Assembly: GCA_963703045.1 (NCBI GenBank)
Contig: OY969782.1
Coordinates: 2,666,001-2,730,000 of the forward strand
DNA length: 64,000 nucleotides
Direction: 5' to 3'
Origin: Miltoncostaea sp963703045
GTDB lineage: Bacteria > Actinomycetota > Thermoleophilia > Miltoncostaeales > Miltoncostaeaceae
Part shown: in pieces, positions 53,790-61,019 of the stretch
Position numbering within the stretch: the stretch's first letter is position 1
How the letters are laid out: every line of letters begins with the position of its first letter
Translations under genes and position numbers: made by a program
Notes under the pieces: generated by a model
The model's input: only the letters and a program-made list of their open reading frames with translations
Database searches by the model: none
Told to the model about the DNA's origin: nothing

Positions 53790-55466
53790 TCAGCCCTTGA
53801 GGCAGGCCGCCCGCGTGTAGGTCACGTTCGCGTCCCACATGATCCACTCGTCGACACCCTCGGCCTCGGCGCCGGCGACCTGGGCGCAGACCTCCTTCGG
53901 GCCGTAGGGCACGCGCAGCGAGAAGTCCTGCAGCCACGGCACGACCCGGGCGCCGGTCCCCTCGACCTGCTCGTTGAACGTCGCGATGGACTGCTCGATG
54001 ACCGCCCGGGGCTCGCTCTCGGGATCGGCGATGCCGTAGATGCCGCTCCCCCAGTGGGAGGGGTAGATCAGCGGCGCGATGTAGTGAACGTTGCGCGCGA
54101 TGCGCCGCACGTCCTGCGCGACGTCCTGGGGGCGGAACGCGGCGATGCCGAAGAGCGAGGCTCCGAGGAAGGTGCCGGTCGGCTCGAGGGCCGTCCGGGC
54201 GTCGGCGAGGAACGCGACGATCGAGGCCTGGGCGCCGCCCTTCAGCCCCGGGAACCTCATCGTCTCGAGCGGGCCGTCCGGGCGGCGGATGTAGTCGTAG
54301 AGGATGTCCTCGACGCCCGCCTGCGCGGCCTCGCGAGCGACGTCGATGTTGTACTTGCGCACCACCGGGTCCGAGAAGTTGGTGAAGCCCCCGTACCCGG
54401 CGTAGGGCTGCCCGCCCGGCGCCTGGACGACCTGCTCGCGGTGCCCGTTGTCCCACGCCCACCGGGCGTGCACCGGGTCGCGGAACGCCACGATGCGTCC
54501 CATCACGCGGCCGCCGAGCGCATGGATCTGGGCGACCGCGTCCTCCAGGTCGTACTCGGGCTGCACCGCGCCGATCTCGTTCGGGAAGGGCAGCTTCGAG
54601 TCGTAGCCGATGATGCCCGACTCGTCCTTGAGATCGAGTTCGATCGTGTTGATCTCACCGCTCCGGAGCATGTCGAGCACCGGCTCGCGCAGGAAGTCGG
54701 TGTTCCACGAGATGGCCGTCATGTGCACCGCGCGTGTGCCCTCGATGGGGGTGCGCGTGACCAGCGGGATGCTCGTGCGTATGCCCCGCGAGTTGCCCGC
54801 GCGATCGACGGCCCGCACGGCGATGACGCCGGCCGGCGGCTCGGGGAAGGTCAGGGCGAACGTGCCGTCGTCGGCCACCTCGACGGGCGCGTCGTCGACC
54901 GTGAGTCGCGATGGCTCGCTCACGCGCCCCGCGAGCACGACCGGCGCCCCGCGCACCGCCGGCCGGTTCGGTCCGGTGATCTCGATCGACGGCCGGGTGT
55001 GATCGACCGTGAACGTCCACGACCTGCGGACCGGCCAGGGGACGTAGGGCTGCTCGATCGAGAAGTCGAGCGTGTGGGTGCCCTCGGCGAGCTCGCGCGG
55101 ACGGTAGGTGAGCACGCCGTCGGCGACGTACGCCTGGTCGAGCACGTCGCCGCCGTCGTAGTCGAGCGTCGCCGTCTCCATCAGGCTCGGCAGGTCGGAC
55201 TCGATGCGGAAGCTCAGGTCGTCGGTCGCGGCGATGCCGAGGAACGCCCCCTGCGGCGGAGCGGTGGTCGCGACCTGCGGGCCGGAGCCGCGCAGGGCGA
55301 ACCCCGCGAGGAAACCGAAGACGACGGCGCCCAGCCCGATCGCGAGGCGACGCGGCCATGGGCCGCGGGCCCGGGTCGGCTCGGGGTCGCGCCCACGTCC
55401 CTGTCGCAGGGGGGGCAGTTCCCGCCGGTTCGCATGGTCGTTCCCCGGCGCACGGTGGGACGGCAT
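53790..55466 (-). CDS. DUF4015-type glycosidase-like exported protein
   Basis: A 558-residue protein. An Arg-rich N terminus with one transmembrane anchor (about 38-58) is followed by two Ig-like beta domains (about 80-265; P-S-I-E-I-T-G-P-N, A-V-D-R-A-G-N-S). The C-terminal ~280 residues are a TIM-barrel-like domain of the DUF4015 putative glycoside hydrolase family: I-N-T-I-E-L-D-L-K-D-E-S-G, G-R-I-V-A-F-R-D-P, D-I-L-Y-D-Y-I-R-R-P, I-A-P-L-I-Y-P-S-H-W, and V-D-E-W-I-M-W-D-A-N. The acidic residues in these motifs are candidate catalytic groups. It probably acts on cell-wall or exopolysaccharide glycans outside the membrane. A diguanylate cyclase gene lies 62 bases upstream on the same strand. 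Confidence 0.85.
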   Translation of the reverse strand: MPSHRAPGNDHANRRELPPLRQGRGRDPEPTRARGPWPRRLAIGLGAVVFGFLAGFALRGSGPQVATTAPPQGAFLGIAATDDLSFRIESDLPSLMETATLDYDGGDVLDQAYVADGVLTYRPRELAEGTHTLDFSIEQPYVPWPVRRSWTFTVDHTRPSIEITGPNRPAVRGAPVVLAGRVSEPSRLTVDDAPVEVADDGTFALTFPEPPAGVIAVRAVDRAGNSRGIRTSIPLVTRTPIEGTRAVHMTAISWNTDFLREPVLDMLRSGEINTIELDLKDESGIIGYDSKLPFPNEIGAVQPEYDLEDAVAQIHALGGRVMGRIVAFRDPVHARWAWDNGHREQVVQAPGGQPYAGYGGFTNFSDPVVRKYNIDVAREAAQAGVEDILYDYIRRPDGPLETMRFPGLKGGAQASIVAFLADARTALEPTGTFLGASLFGIAAFRPQDVAQDVRRIARNVHYIAPLIYPSHWGSGIYGIADPESEPRAVIEQSIATFNEQVEGTGARVVPWLQDFSLRVPYGPKEVCAQVAGAEAEGVDEWIMWDANVTYTRAACLKG

Positions 55467-55528
55467 CCGCGGGAGGGTAGCCGAGCCGATCCCGAACGGG
55501 CAACGCACCCGTCCGGCGCACCGCCGGC

Positions 55529-57256
55529 CTACGTGGCGGCCTCGACCCGGTCGCGCCCCGCCGCCTTGGCCCGGTACAGCGCGCGATCGGCGTGCCGCAG
55601 CAGCGAATCCCCGTCCCCCGCGAGCTCCAGATCGCAGACGCCGGCCGAGCAGGTGATGTCGCGCGCGCCCTCCACCTCCATGTCGGCGATCGCCGCGCAC
55701 GCGCGCCGCACGGCCGGCATCGCCTGCGCCACGTCGACGTTGGGGAGGATCCAGGCGAACTCCTCCCCGCCCATGCGCGCCACGAGCTCGCCGGCCCGGC
55801 TCGTGGTCGTCAGGCGACGCCCGACCTCGGCGAGCACGGCGTCGCCGGTCTGGTGGCCGAGCGTGTCGTTGATGCGCTTGAAGTCGTCCAGATCGAGGAT
55901 CGCCACGGCGAGGCGGTGCCCGTGTCGCAGCGCTCGCTGCACCTCGCCGTGCAGCCGCGTGGTGAACGCGCGACGGTTCGCCAGACCCGTGAGCGGGTCG
56001 GTGCCGGCCAGGCGGTCGAGCTCGGCGCGCGTCTCGGCGTTGGCGACGGCGATGGCGGCCAGCTCGGCGAAGGCCGCCAGGCGCCGCTCCTCGGCGGCGC
56101 CGAAGGCCCCGGTGCGGACCGAGCCGGCGGTCAGCGCGCCCCACAGGCGACCGCGGGTCCAGAGCGGTGCGGCGATCCCGGTGCGCAGCCCTCCGTCGAC
56201 CACCTCGCGCACGGCCGGATCGTCGGGCCCGCGCCGGTAGTCGTCCACCCGCGCCGCCAGACCGGTGCGCGCGGTGCGGCCGGTCGCCGATGCCTCGGTC
56301 AGGGTGACGGGGGCGGGCGGGACGTCATCGGGCGCGGCCACGGGTGGGTGCGACGCGATGCAGGTCGCCAGGTCCTCGCTCTCGAAGCGGTAGACGGCGC
56401 TGCCGGTCGCGTTGAGCAGAAGGGCCGCCTCCTGGGCGACGACTCGGGCGATCTCGTCGAGATCGGCCTCCCGGGCCACGACGGTCGCCACCCTGCGCAG
56501 GGCGGCCTGCTCGGCCTCGCGGTTGACCCGGTCGGTGATGTCGGCGCACACGACGATGACGTGGCCGGTCTGGCGGCCGGAGCCGGCCTCGGGCAGCAGC
56601 CGGCCGCTGAACCACCGCGGACCGTCCGGCGTGGTGAACCGGAAGTCGATGCTCATGCGCTCGCCGGTCGAGAAGACGCCGCGCACGGCGCGCTCCCAGC
56701 GCTCGGCGAGGTCGTCGGACATGCCCGAGTCGCGGAAGGTGCGACCCAGCAGCACGCCCGCGGTGCGCCCCGTGGCGCGCTCCAGCGCCCCGTTGACGAA
56801 GGTCACCCGCATATCGGCGTCGATCAGGGCGATCGGGTCGGGGGAGTCCTCGACGAGCGCCCGGAAGGCGGCGTTGCCTCCGCTCAGCCGCAGCTCGGCG
56901 TGCTTGCGCGCGGTGATGTCGGTCGCCAGCACGGTGACCCGCGTCGCCCCGTCCCCGTCGCCGTCGGGCACCAGGCGCAGGTGCAGCCAGCGGACGCCGT
57001 CGGGGGTGGGCATCTCGAGCTCGAGCTGACGCTCGGCGCCGCTCGTCACGGCCACGCGCAGCTCGCGCTCGAGCGGCTCGACGACCTCGGGCGGAAGGCC
57101 GGTCTCGGTGGGGGTGCGGCCGACCAGGGCCTCGACCGGCAGCCCGACCATCGCCAGGGCCGCATCGCTGGCGTGCAGGTGGCGGAGCTCGCCGTCGAGC
57201 TCCATGACGATGGCGCCCGACCTGGAACGACCTCTGTGCGTGTCCGTCGCGCTCAC
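55529..57256 (-). CDS. PAS-PAS-GAF-GGDEF diguanylate cyclase
   Basis: A 575-residue soluble signalling protein. PAS domains lie at about 10-130 and 135-255 (P-D-P-I-A-L-I-D in the second), a GAF domain at about 260-405, and a GGDEF domain at about 410-570. The active site is G-G-E-E-F, a functional variant. The I-site position reads R-A-G-E instead of RxxD, so feedback inhibition may be weak. No membrane segment is present. Start GTG 57256 has GAGGAA upstream. The position just upstream of the exported glycosidase-like gene suggests control of surface polysaccharide, by analogy only. Confidence 0.92.
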   Translation of the reverse strand: MSATDTHRGRSRSGAIVMELDGELRHLHASDAALAMVGLPVEALVGRTPTETGLPPEVVEPLERELRVAVTSGAERQLELEMPTPDGVRWLHLRLVPDGDGDGATRVTVLATDITARKHAELRLSGGNAAFRALVEDSPDPIALIDADMRVTFVNGALERATGRTAGVLLGRTFRDSGMSDDLAERWERAVRGVFSTGERMSIDFRFTTPDGPRWFSGRLLPEAGSGRQTGHVIVVCADITDRVNREAEQAALRRVATVVAREADLDEIARVVAQEAALLLNATGSAVYRFESEDLATCIASHPPVAAPDDVPPAPVTLTEASATGRTARTGLAARVDDYRRGPDDPAVREVVDGGLRTGIAAPLWTRGRLWGALTAGSVRTGAFGAAEERRLAAFAELAAIAVANAETRAELDRLAGTDPLTGLANRRAFTTRLHGEVQRALRHGHRLAVAILDLDDFKRINDTLGHQTGDAVLAEVGRRLTTTSRAGELVARMGGEEFAWILPNVDVAQAMPAVRRACAAIADMEVEGARDITCSAGVCDLELAGDGDSLLRHADRALYRAKAAGRDRVEAAT

Positions 57257-57308
57257 CCGTTCCTCGGCGGCAGGCTGGCAGCGCCCTCTCGGTCCCTACT
57301 TGGCACAT

Positions 57309-57343
57309 CTCGGGGGGGCGACGCAAGCCGCGTCCCCCCTCGG
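57309..57343 (-). terminator. Possible hairpin terminator of the 57.4-58.1 kb gene pair
   Basis: Inverted repeat of about ten base pairs (GGGGGG-ACGC with GCGT-CCCCCC, plus a two-base bulge) around a short loop, downstream of the minus-strand gene ending at 57393. It has no T-tract. Confidence 0.4.
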
Positions 57344-57352
57344 GCCCCCGTT

Positions 57353-57379
57353 CCGGCGATTACGGCGATTCCGGCGATT
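57353..57379. repeat. Three tandem 9-bp copies of CCGGCGATT
   Basis: CCGGCGATT-ACGGCGATT-CCGGCGATT, three consecutive copies with one mismatch, in the spacer just after the stop of the minus-strand gene ending at 57393. Confidence 0.8.
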
Positions 57380-57392
57380 CGCGGCGGGACCG

Positions 57393-57929
57393 TCAGAAAC
57401 GGTCCCCGCCGGGATCCGACGGACGGTCCGCGTGCTCGTACTGGTCCATCTGGAACTGGCGCAGCGCGGCGCTGCTGTTGCCGTCCCACAGCCCGCCCGA
57501 CAGCCGCCACACGATGGTCAGCACGAAGTCGCCGAGCGCGACGGGCGCCCGCACGACGATCGAGTAGAGCGCCCACCAGCCCGGCGAGAACTCCCGCGGA
57601 CGCACCCGGCCCGCCGACGAGGCCTTGGCCGGCGAGAGCAGCAGGTAGGTGCTCCCCGCCTGCCCGCGGACGTCAACCGTCGGCTCGATGGTGCGGGGAG
57701 GGTCGATCTCGCGACCCCGGCCCTGCGACCAGGCGCGGCCCGCCCGCATGCTGAAGAGGAAGCCGATGATGACCGCGAGGAGCCATTTCCAGCCGATCAG
57801 GTTGATGCCGCCCAGCGTGGCGATGAACGCGAGCACGACGATCGAGGCGACTCCGATCAGGAACGAGCCCCACCGCCACGGCGAGTCCTTGCGCTCGGGT
57901 CCGAACGGGATCGACCCCCCCGGGGTCAC
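57393..57929 (-). CDS. Two-TM membrane protein, unknown function
   Basis: A 178-residue protein I do not recognise. Hydrophobic segments lie near residues 17-35 (F-L-I-G-V-A-S-I-V-V-L) and 38-58 (L-I-G-W-K-W-L-L-A-V-I-I-G-F-L-F). A ~40-residue polar stretch follows, with I-E-P-T-V-D-V-R-G-Q, and then a W-rich amphipathic region (S-P-G-W-W-A-L-Y-S-I-V-V). It ends in a charged tail. GTG 57929 overlaps the stop of the 57-residue membrane protein upstream (GTGA), so the two are coupled. Confidence 0.75.
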   Translation of the reverse strand: MTPGGSIPFGPERKDSPWRWGSFLIGVASIVVLAFIATLGGINLIGWKWLLAVIIGFLFSMRAGRAWSQGRGREIDPPRTIEPTVDVRGQAGSTYLLLSPAKASSAGRVRPREFSPGWWALYSIVVRAPVALGDFVLTIVWRLSGGLWDGNSSAALRQFQMDQYEHADRPSDPGGDRF

Positions 57930-58099
57930 GGCCGCCCGGTCGAGACCGTGACCGATTCGGTCTGGTCGATCTTGAGACCGCCGCTGTCGGACCTCACGCA
58001 CCCGACGCCCTTGACGCAGAGCGCGCCGGCCAGGCCGCCGCTCGAGATGAGGATGCCGAAGATCACGACCACGCCGATGATGACGAAGATGGCTTTCAT
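57926..58099 (-). CDS. 57-residue single-TM protein coupled to the next membrane gene
   Basis: A very small protein read from ATG 58099. Residues 3-20 are a hydrophobic helix (M-K-A-I-F-V-I-I-G-V-V-V-I-F-G-I-L-I). A Gly-rich turn follows, with two cysteines eight residues apart by my reading (A-L-C-V-K-G-V-G-C) and a polar C terminus (I-D-Q-T-E-S-V-T-V). Its TGA overlaps the GTG of the downstream membrane protein. Overlap, codon use and hydrophobic start make it credible although it is short. Confidence 0.7.
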   Translation of the reverse strand: MKAIFVIIGVVVIFGILISSGGLAGALCVKGVGCVRSDSGGLKIDQTESVTVSTGRP

Positions 58100-58148
58100 A
58101 TGTGCACGGCGTTCGCCCTCCGCGGCCGTTGTCCTCCGCGGGCCGTGC

Positions 58149-58166
58149 CGGCGCCTTCCGGCGCCG
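58149..58166 (-). terminator. Hairpin after the MarR-type gene
   Basis: Seven-bp stem CGGCGCC / GGCGCCG with loop TTCC, ten bases beyond the stop codon at 58176 on the minus strand. There is no T-tract. Confidence 0.4.
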
Positions 58167-58175
58167 CGGGTGTCC

Positions 58176-59834
58176 TCAGGCCGTGGCGCTCCGCGACAGG
58201 GCCCGCAACCCGGTCAGGAGGGCCGCGCGCTCGTCGGCGGCGATGCCCGCGAGCGCACGGGCGAGGGCGCCGGCAGCCGGGGCCTCGGAGGTCTCCGAGT
58301 GCAGGCGCATCCCGCGATCGGTCAGCACCAGGCGCACGCGGCGGCGGTCGCGCTCGTCGCGTTCGCGCCGGATGAGGTCTCCGCTGTCGAGCCGGTTCGC
58401 GATGTCGGCGATCACCGGGCGCGACACGTCGAGGTTGGTCGCGAGCTCGCCGACGCTGAGGGGGCGCTCGGCCAGCGCGCGCACCACGATCAGCATGCGG
58501 GGCGTCACGCCGACGTGGTCGCTGACGCTCACGAGGGGACGCAGGGCGCCGACGACGTCCGGGAGCAGCCGGGCCACCTCGTCCGACACGGCGCCGAGAT
58601 CCCCGTCCGGGATCTCCTCGGCGGGCGCCGCGGACCCCGCCTCCGCGGCCGGCACGATCGGCGCGGCGGGGGGGGCCGGCTCGGCGGGCGCGAACAGCTC
58701 GGCGACGAGGGCGTACGCCGGGGCGGTCTCGACGACCGGCATCCCCCAGTCGATGGCCGGGGACGGCTCGGGCGCCGGCGCCGCCGCGGGGACCGGCTCG
58801 AGGGCGAGCAGGTCGTCGGGCGGGGTGTCGACGGCGAGGTCGATCGCCGGCTCGGCCGGGGCGAGCGGGGCCGGAGGGTCGGGCGTGTGCACGGGTTCCG
58901 CGTCGTCGACGATGGCGGGCACGGGCTCGGGCGCCGGCATCGGAGCCGGTGCGGTCTCGGGATCGATGTCGGCGGCATCCCCGGGTGCGGCCATCGCGGG
59001 GGGCGCGGCGACGGGCTGCCAGACCGGCAGGCCGAGCTCGTCGGCGGGCGCGCGCACCTCGTCGTCGGTCGCGTCGTCGGCCGGCGCCCACGCGCCGGTT
59101 GCGAGGGCGTCGTCGGCGGCCGACCAGAGAGGGGGGGTGGCCGTCGCGTCATCGGCCCCGGGCGTCCACGGCGGGGTGGCCTCGTCGCCGGCGGGCCAGG
59201 CGGGGGCGGCCGCGTCCTCGATGGCGCCGGGAGCCCACATCGGGGCCGCGGGCGCGTCCGCGAGGAGGTCGTCCGCCGCGGGGGCGGGCTCGTGCGGCGG
59301 AGGCTCGGGCATCGACCACGAGTCGACCTCGTCGTCGGCGGGCGCGCGGGTCTCCGGGGAGGGCGCGATCGACTCGACGGCGGCCGTCGCCGCGGTCTCG
59401 TGCCCGACGGCGCCGACCATCGGCATCTCGCCGGTCGGCGCGGCCGACTCGTGCGGAGCGACCGTCCAGGCCCCGCCGATCTCGCCAGGGAGGGGCCAAC
59501 CCGGCTCGATGATGGTCTCGGGCGGCGCCCACTCGGCTGCCACGGGCGCCGGCGCCGCCGGCGGCGCGTCCGCGAGGGGGACGGCGGTCTCGACCGGCAG
59601 CGGGGCGAACGGCCGGGGGGCCGACGTGAAGGGGGCGGCGGCGCCGGTGAACGGGGCCGGCCCGGGCGTCTCGCTCCCGGGTGAGGGCTCCGGCTCGGGG
59701 GCGGAGCGGCGGAATCCGCCACGTCGCGGGCGCACGGCGCCCGGCTCGGAGTCGCGGGATGGCGAGCGGCGCCGCGAGCGCATGAGGAACAACGCCAGCG
59801 CCACGATCAAACCGAGGAGCACGAAAGTGTTCAC
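58176..59834 (-). CDS. Membrane-anchored MarR-type regulator with long acidic linker
   Basis: A 552-residue protein of unusual build. Residues 2-18 are a transmembrane helix (V-N-T-F-V-L-L-G-L-I-V-A-L-A-L-F-L) followed by R-S-R-R-R, so the rest should be cytosolic. About 370 residues of Pro/Ala/Asp/Glu-rich low-complexity sequence follow. The last ~150 residues are a complete MarR winged helix (G-V-T-P-R-M-L-I-V-V-R-A-L, L-S-V-G-E-L-A-T-N-L-D-V-S-R-P-V-I, R-E-R-D-E-R-D-R-R-R-V-R-L-V-L-T-D-R-G). Ordinary MarR proteins are ~150-residue soluble dimers. GTG 59834 is chosen for the GAGAGGA site; a GTG at 59858 would add eight residues. Ligand and targets are unknown. Confidence 0.82.
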   Translation of the reverse strand: MNTFVLLGLIVALALFLMRSRRRSPSRDSEPGAVRPRRGGFRRSAPEPEPSPGSETPGPAPFTGAAAPFTSAPRPFAPLPVETAVPLADAPPAAPAPVAAEWAPPETIIEPGWPLPGEIGGAWTVAPHESAAPTGEMPMVGAVGHETAATAAVESIAPSPETRAPADDEVDSWSMPEPPPHEPAPAADDLLADAPAAPMWAPGAIEDAAAPAWPAGDEATPPWTPGADDATATPPLWSAADDALATGAWAPADDATDDEVRAPADELGLPVWQPVAAPPAMAAPGDAADIDPETAPAPMPAPEPVPAIVDDAEPVHTPDPPAPLAPAEPAIDLAVDTPPDDLLALEPVPAAAPAPEPSPAIDWGMPVVETAPAYALVAELFAPAEPAPPAAPIVPAAEAGSAAPAEEIPDGDLGAVSDEVARLLPDVVGALRPLVSVSDHVGVTPRMLIVVRALAERPLSVGELATNLDVSRPVIADIANRLDSGDLIRRERDERDRRRVRLVLTDRGMRLHSETSEAPAAGALARALAGIAADERAALLTGLRALSRSATA

Positions 59835-59988
59835 GTCTGGAGTGGATCCTCTCGCCACGCGTCCGTTGCCCTGTCCGTATCGGTCGCGACCCCCGGTACT
59901 TGACCCGCGGTGCGCACGGGCCGACCGCGCGCCCCGGCGTGTGCTTTCCTGCCGCTCCCGAGATCGCGACCCGGAGGGGCCCCGTCAG

Positions 59989-60411
59989 GTGTGGATGCGT
60001 CGTGAGATCCGTCTCGCCCCCCGCCCGCGCGGAGCGCACCTCATCACGCGCGAGGTCGTCGCGGCGCTTCCCGACCTGGCCGACCTGCGCATCGGGCTCG
60101 TGCACCTCTTCGTCCGCCACACGTCCGCCTCGCTGGCGCTCAACGAGAACGCCAGCCCCGACGTGCGGACCGACCTGGAGGAGTGGTTCACCCGGGCCGT
60201 ACCGGACGGCGCTCCCTACTTCCGCCACCGGCTCGAGGGGCCCGACGACATGCCGGCCCACGTCAAGGCGGTGATCGTCGGCGCGTCCCTCACCCTGCCC
60301 GTTGCCGACGGGCGGATCGACCTCGGCACCTGGCAGGGCCTCTACCTGTGCGAGCACCGCGACGACGGGGGCCCGCGTACCCTCACCGCCACGCTCTGGG
60401 GCGAGGGGTGA
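59989..60411 (+). CDS. YjbQ/UPF0047 family protein
   Basis: A 140-residue protein of the YjbQ family, for some members of which thiamine-phosphate synthase activity has been reported; the main role is unclear. Motifs are H-T-S-A-S-L-A-L-N-E-N near residue 45, D-L-E-E-W near residue 63, and the signature G-R-I-D-L-G-T-W-Q-G-L-Y-L-C-E-H-R near the C terminus. Length is typical. GTG 59989 is preferred because GGAGG is 11 bases before it; ATG 59995 is the alternative. Confidence 0.93.
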   Translation: MWMRREIRLAPRPRGAHLITREVVAALPDLADLRIGLVHLFVRHTSASLALNENASPDVRTDLEEWFTRAVPDGAPYFRHRLEGPDDMPAHVKAVIVGASLTLPVADGRIDLGTWQGLYLCEHRDDGGPRTLTATLWGEG

Positions 60412-60454
60412 CGCGTCCCACGAACGGGCCGCCCGGCACATCGCCGCTGGGCGT

Positions 60455-60480
60455 GTTTGGGGCGACGCGCCGCCGGGTAA
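60455..60480 (+). promoter_or_regulatory. SigB/SigF-type promoter of the STAS gene
   Basis: GTTT at 60455-60458 and GGGTAA at 60475-60480, 16 bases apart, match the stress-sigma consensus GTTT-N(13-17)-GGGTAT closely. It is 10 bases before the ATG of an RsbV-like gene, consistent with the usual autoregulation of such modules. Confidence 0.7.
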
Positions 60481-60490
60481 CGCGGGCGCC

Positions 60491-60835
60491 ATGACGAGCT
60501 ATACGGTCCACACACAGACGGGACGGGACGGGGGCCGGCCGATCGTGTCGGTCGCCGGCGAACTCGACATCGCGGCGGTCGACGACGTGCACCGCGCGGT
60601 CACGGTCGCCGAAGAGGGGGGACCCGACCAGCTCGCCCTCGACCTCAGCGACGTGGTCCACCTCGACTCGAGCGGCCTCCGGGTGCTCCTCGACGCCGCG
60701 ACGCGCGCGCGACAGGTGGGGCGCCGGCTGGTGATCGTGGCCCCGCCCGAGGGCCCGGTCGGCCGCCTGCTCGAGCTGACCCTGCTCGCCGACCACCTCG
60801 ACGTCGTGCGCGACCGTGAGGCCGTGCTGAGGTGA
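60491..60835 (+). CDS. STAS-domain anti-sigma factor antagonist (RsbV/SpoIIAA-like)
   Basis: A 114-residue cytosolic STAS protein. The conserved D-L-S-D-V-V-H-L-D-S-S-G-L-R-V-L-L near residues 52-68 contains the serine that a partner anti-sigma kinase phosphorylates. When dephosphorylated, such proteins bind the anti-sigma factor and free a stress sigma factor. No kinase or sigma gene is adjacent. A good SigB/SigF-type promoter directly precedes it, suggesting positive feedback. Confidence 0.93.
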   Translation: MTSYTVHTQTGRDGGRPIVSVAGELDIAAVDDVHRAVTVAEEGGPDQLALDLSDVVHLDSSGLRVLLDAATRARQVGRRLVIVAPPEGPVGRLLELTLLADHLDVVRDREAVLR

Positions 60836-60892
60836 GCGACCGGAGGCGCGCGACGGCTCCGGCCGCCGCGCCGCCTCTGCGATGATGCGCCC

Positions 60893-61015
60893 GTGAGCGA
60901 ACGCCCCCACGCGCGCCGCGACCCGGCGTGGGTCTGGTACGGCCTCGCCGCCATTGCGCTCGCCGTGCTGCTGCTGCTCGACGTGGCCGGCGTGCTGGAC
61001 CGGCTCGGCCCCTAG
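60893..61015 (+). CDS. 40-residue single-TM protein
   Basis: A small frame from GTG 60893. A polar start (S-E-R-P-H-A-R-R-D-P-A) is followed by one helix (W-V-W-Y-G-L-A-A-I-A-L-A-V-L-L-L-L) and a short D-R-L-G-P end. GATGAT at 60881 could be a -10 for a leaderless message. The stop is four bases before the GTG of acuC, so it probably leads that operon. Function is unknown. Confidence 0.6.
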   Translation: MSERPHARRDPAWVWYGLAAIALAVLLLLDVAGVLDRLGP

Positions 61016-61019
61016 GCGC

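Noticed and set aside
53563..53820. Small plus-strand gene between the ABC exporter and the glycosidase-like gene
   Set aside because: No ribosome site, extreme Arg/Pro/Ala composition and overlap with the end of the minus-strand gene.
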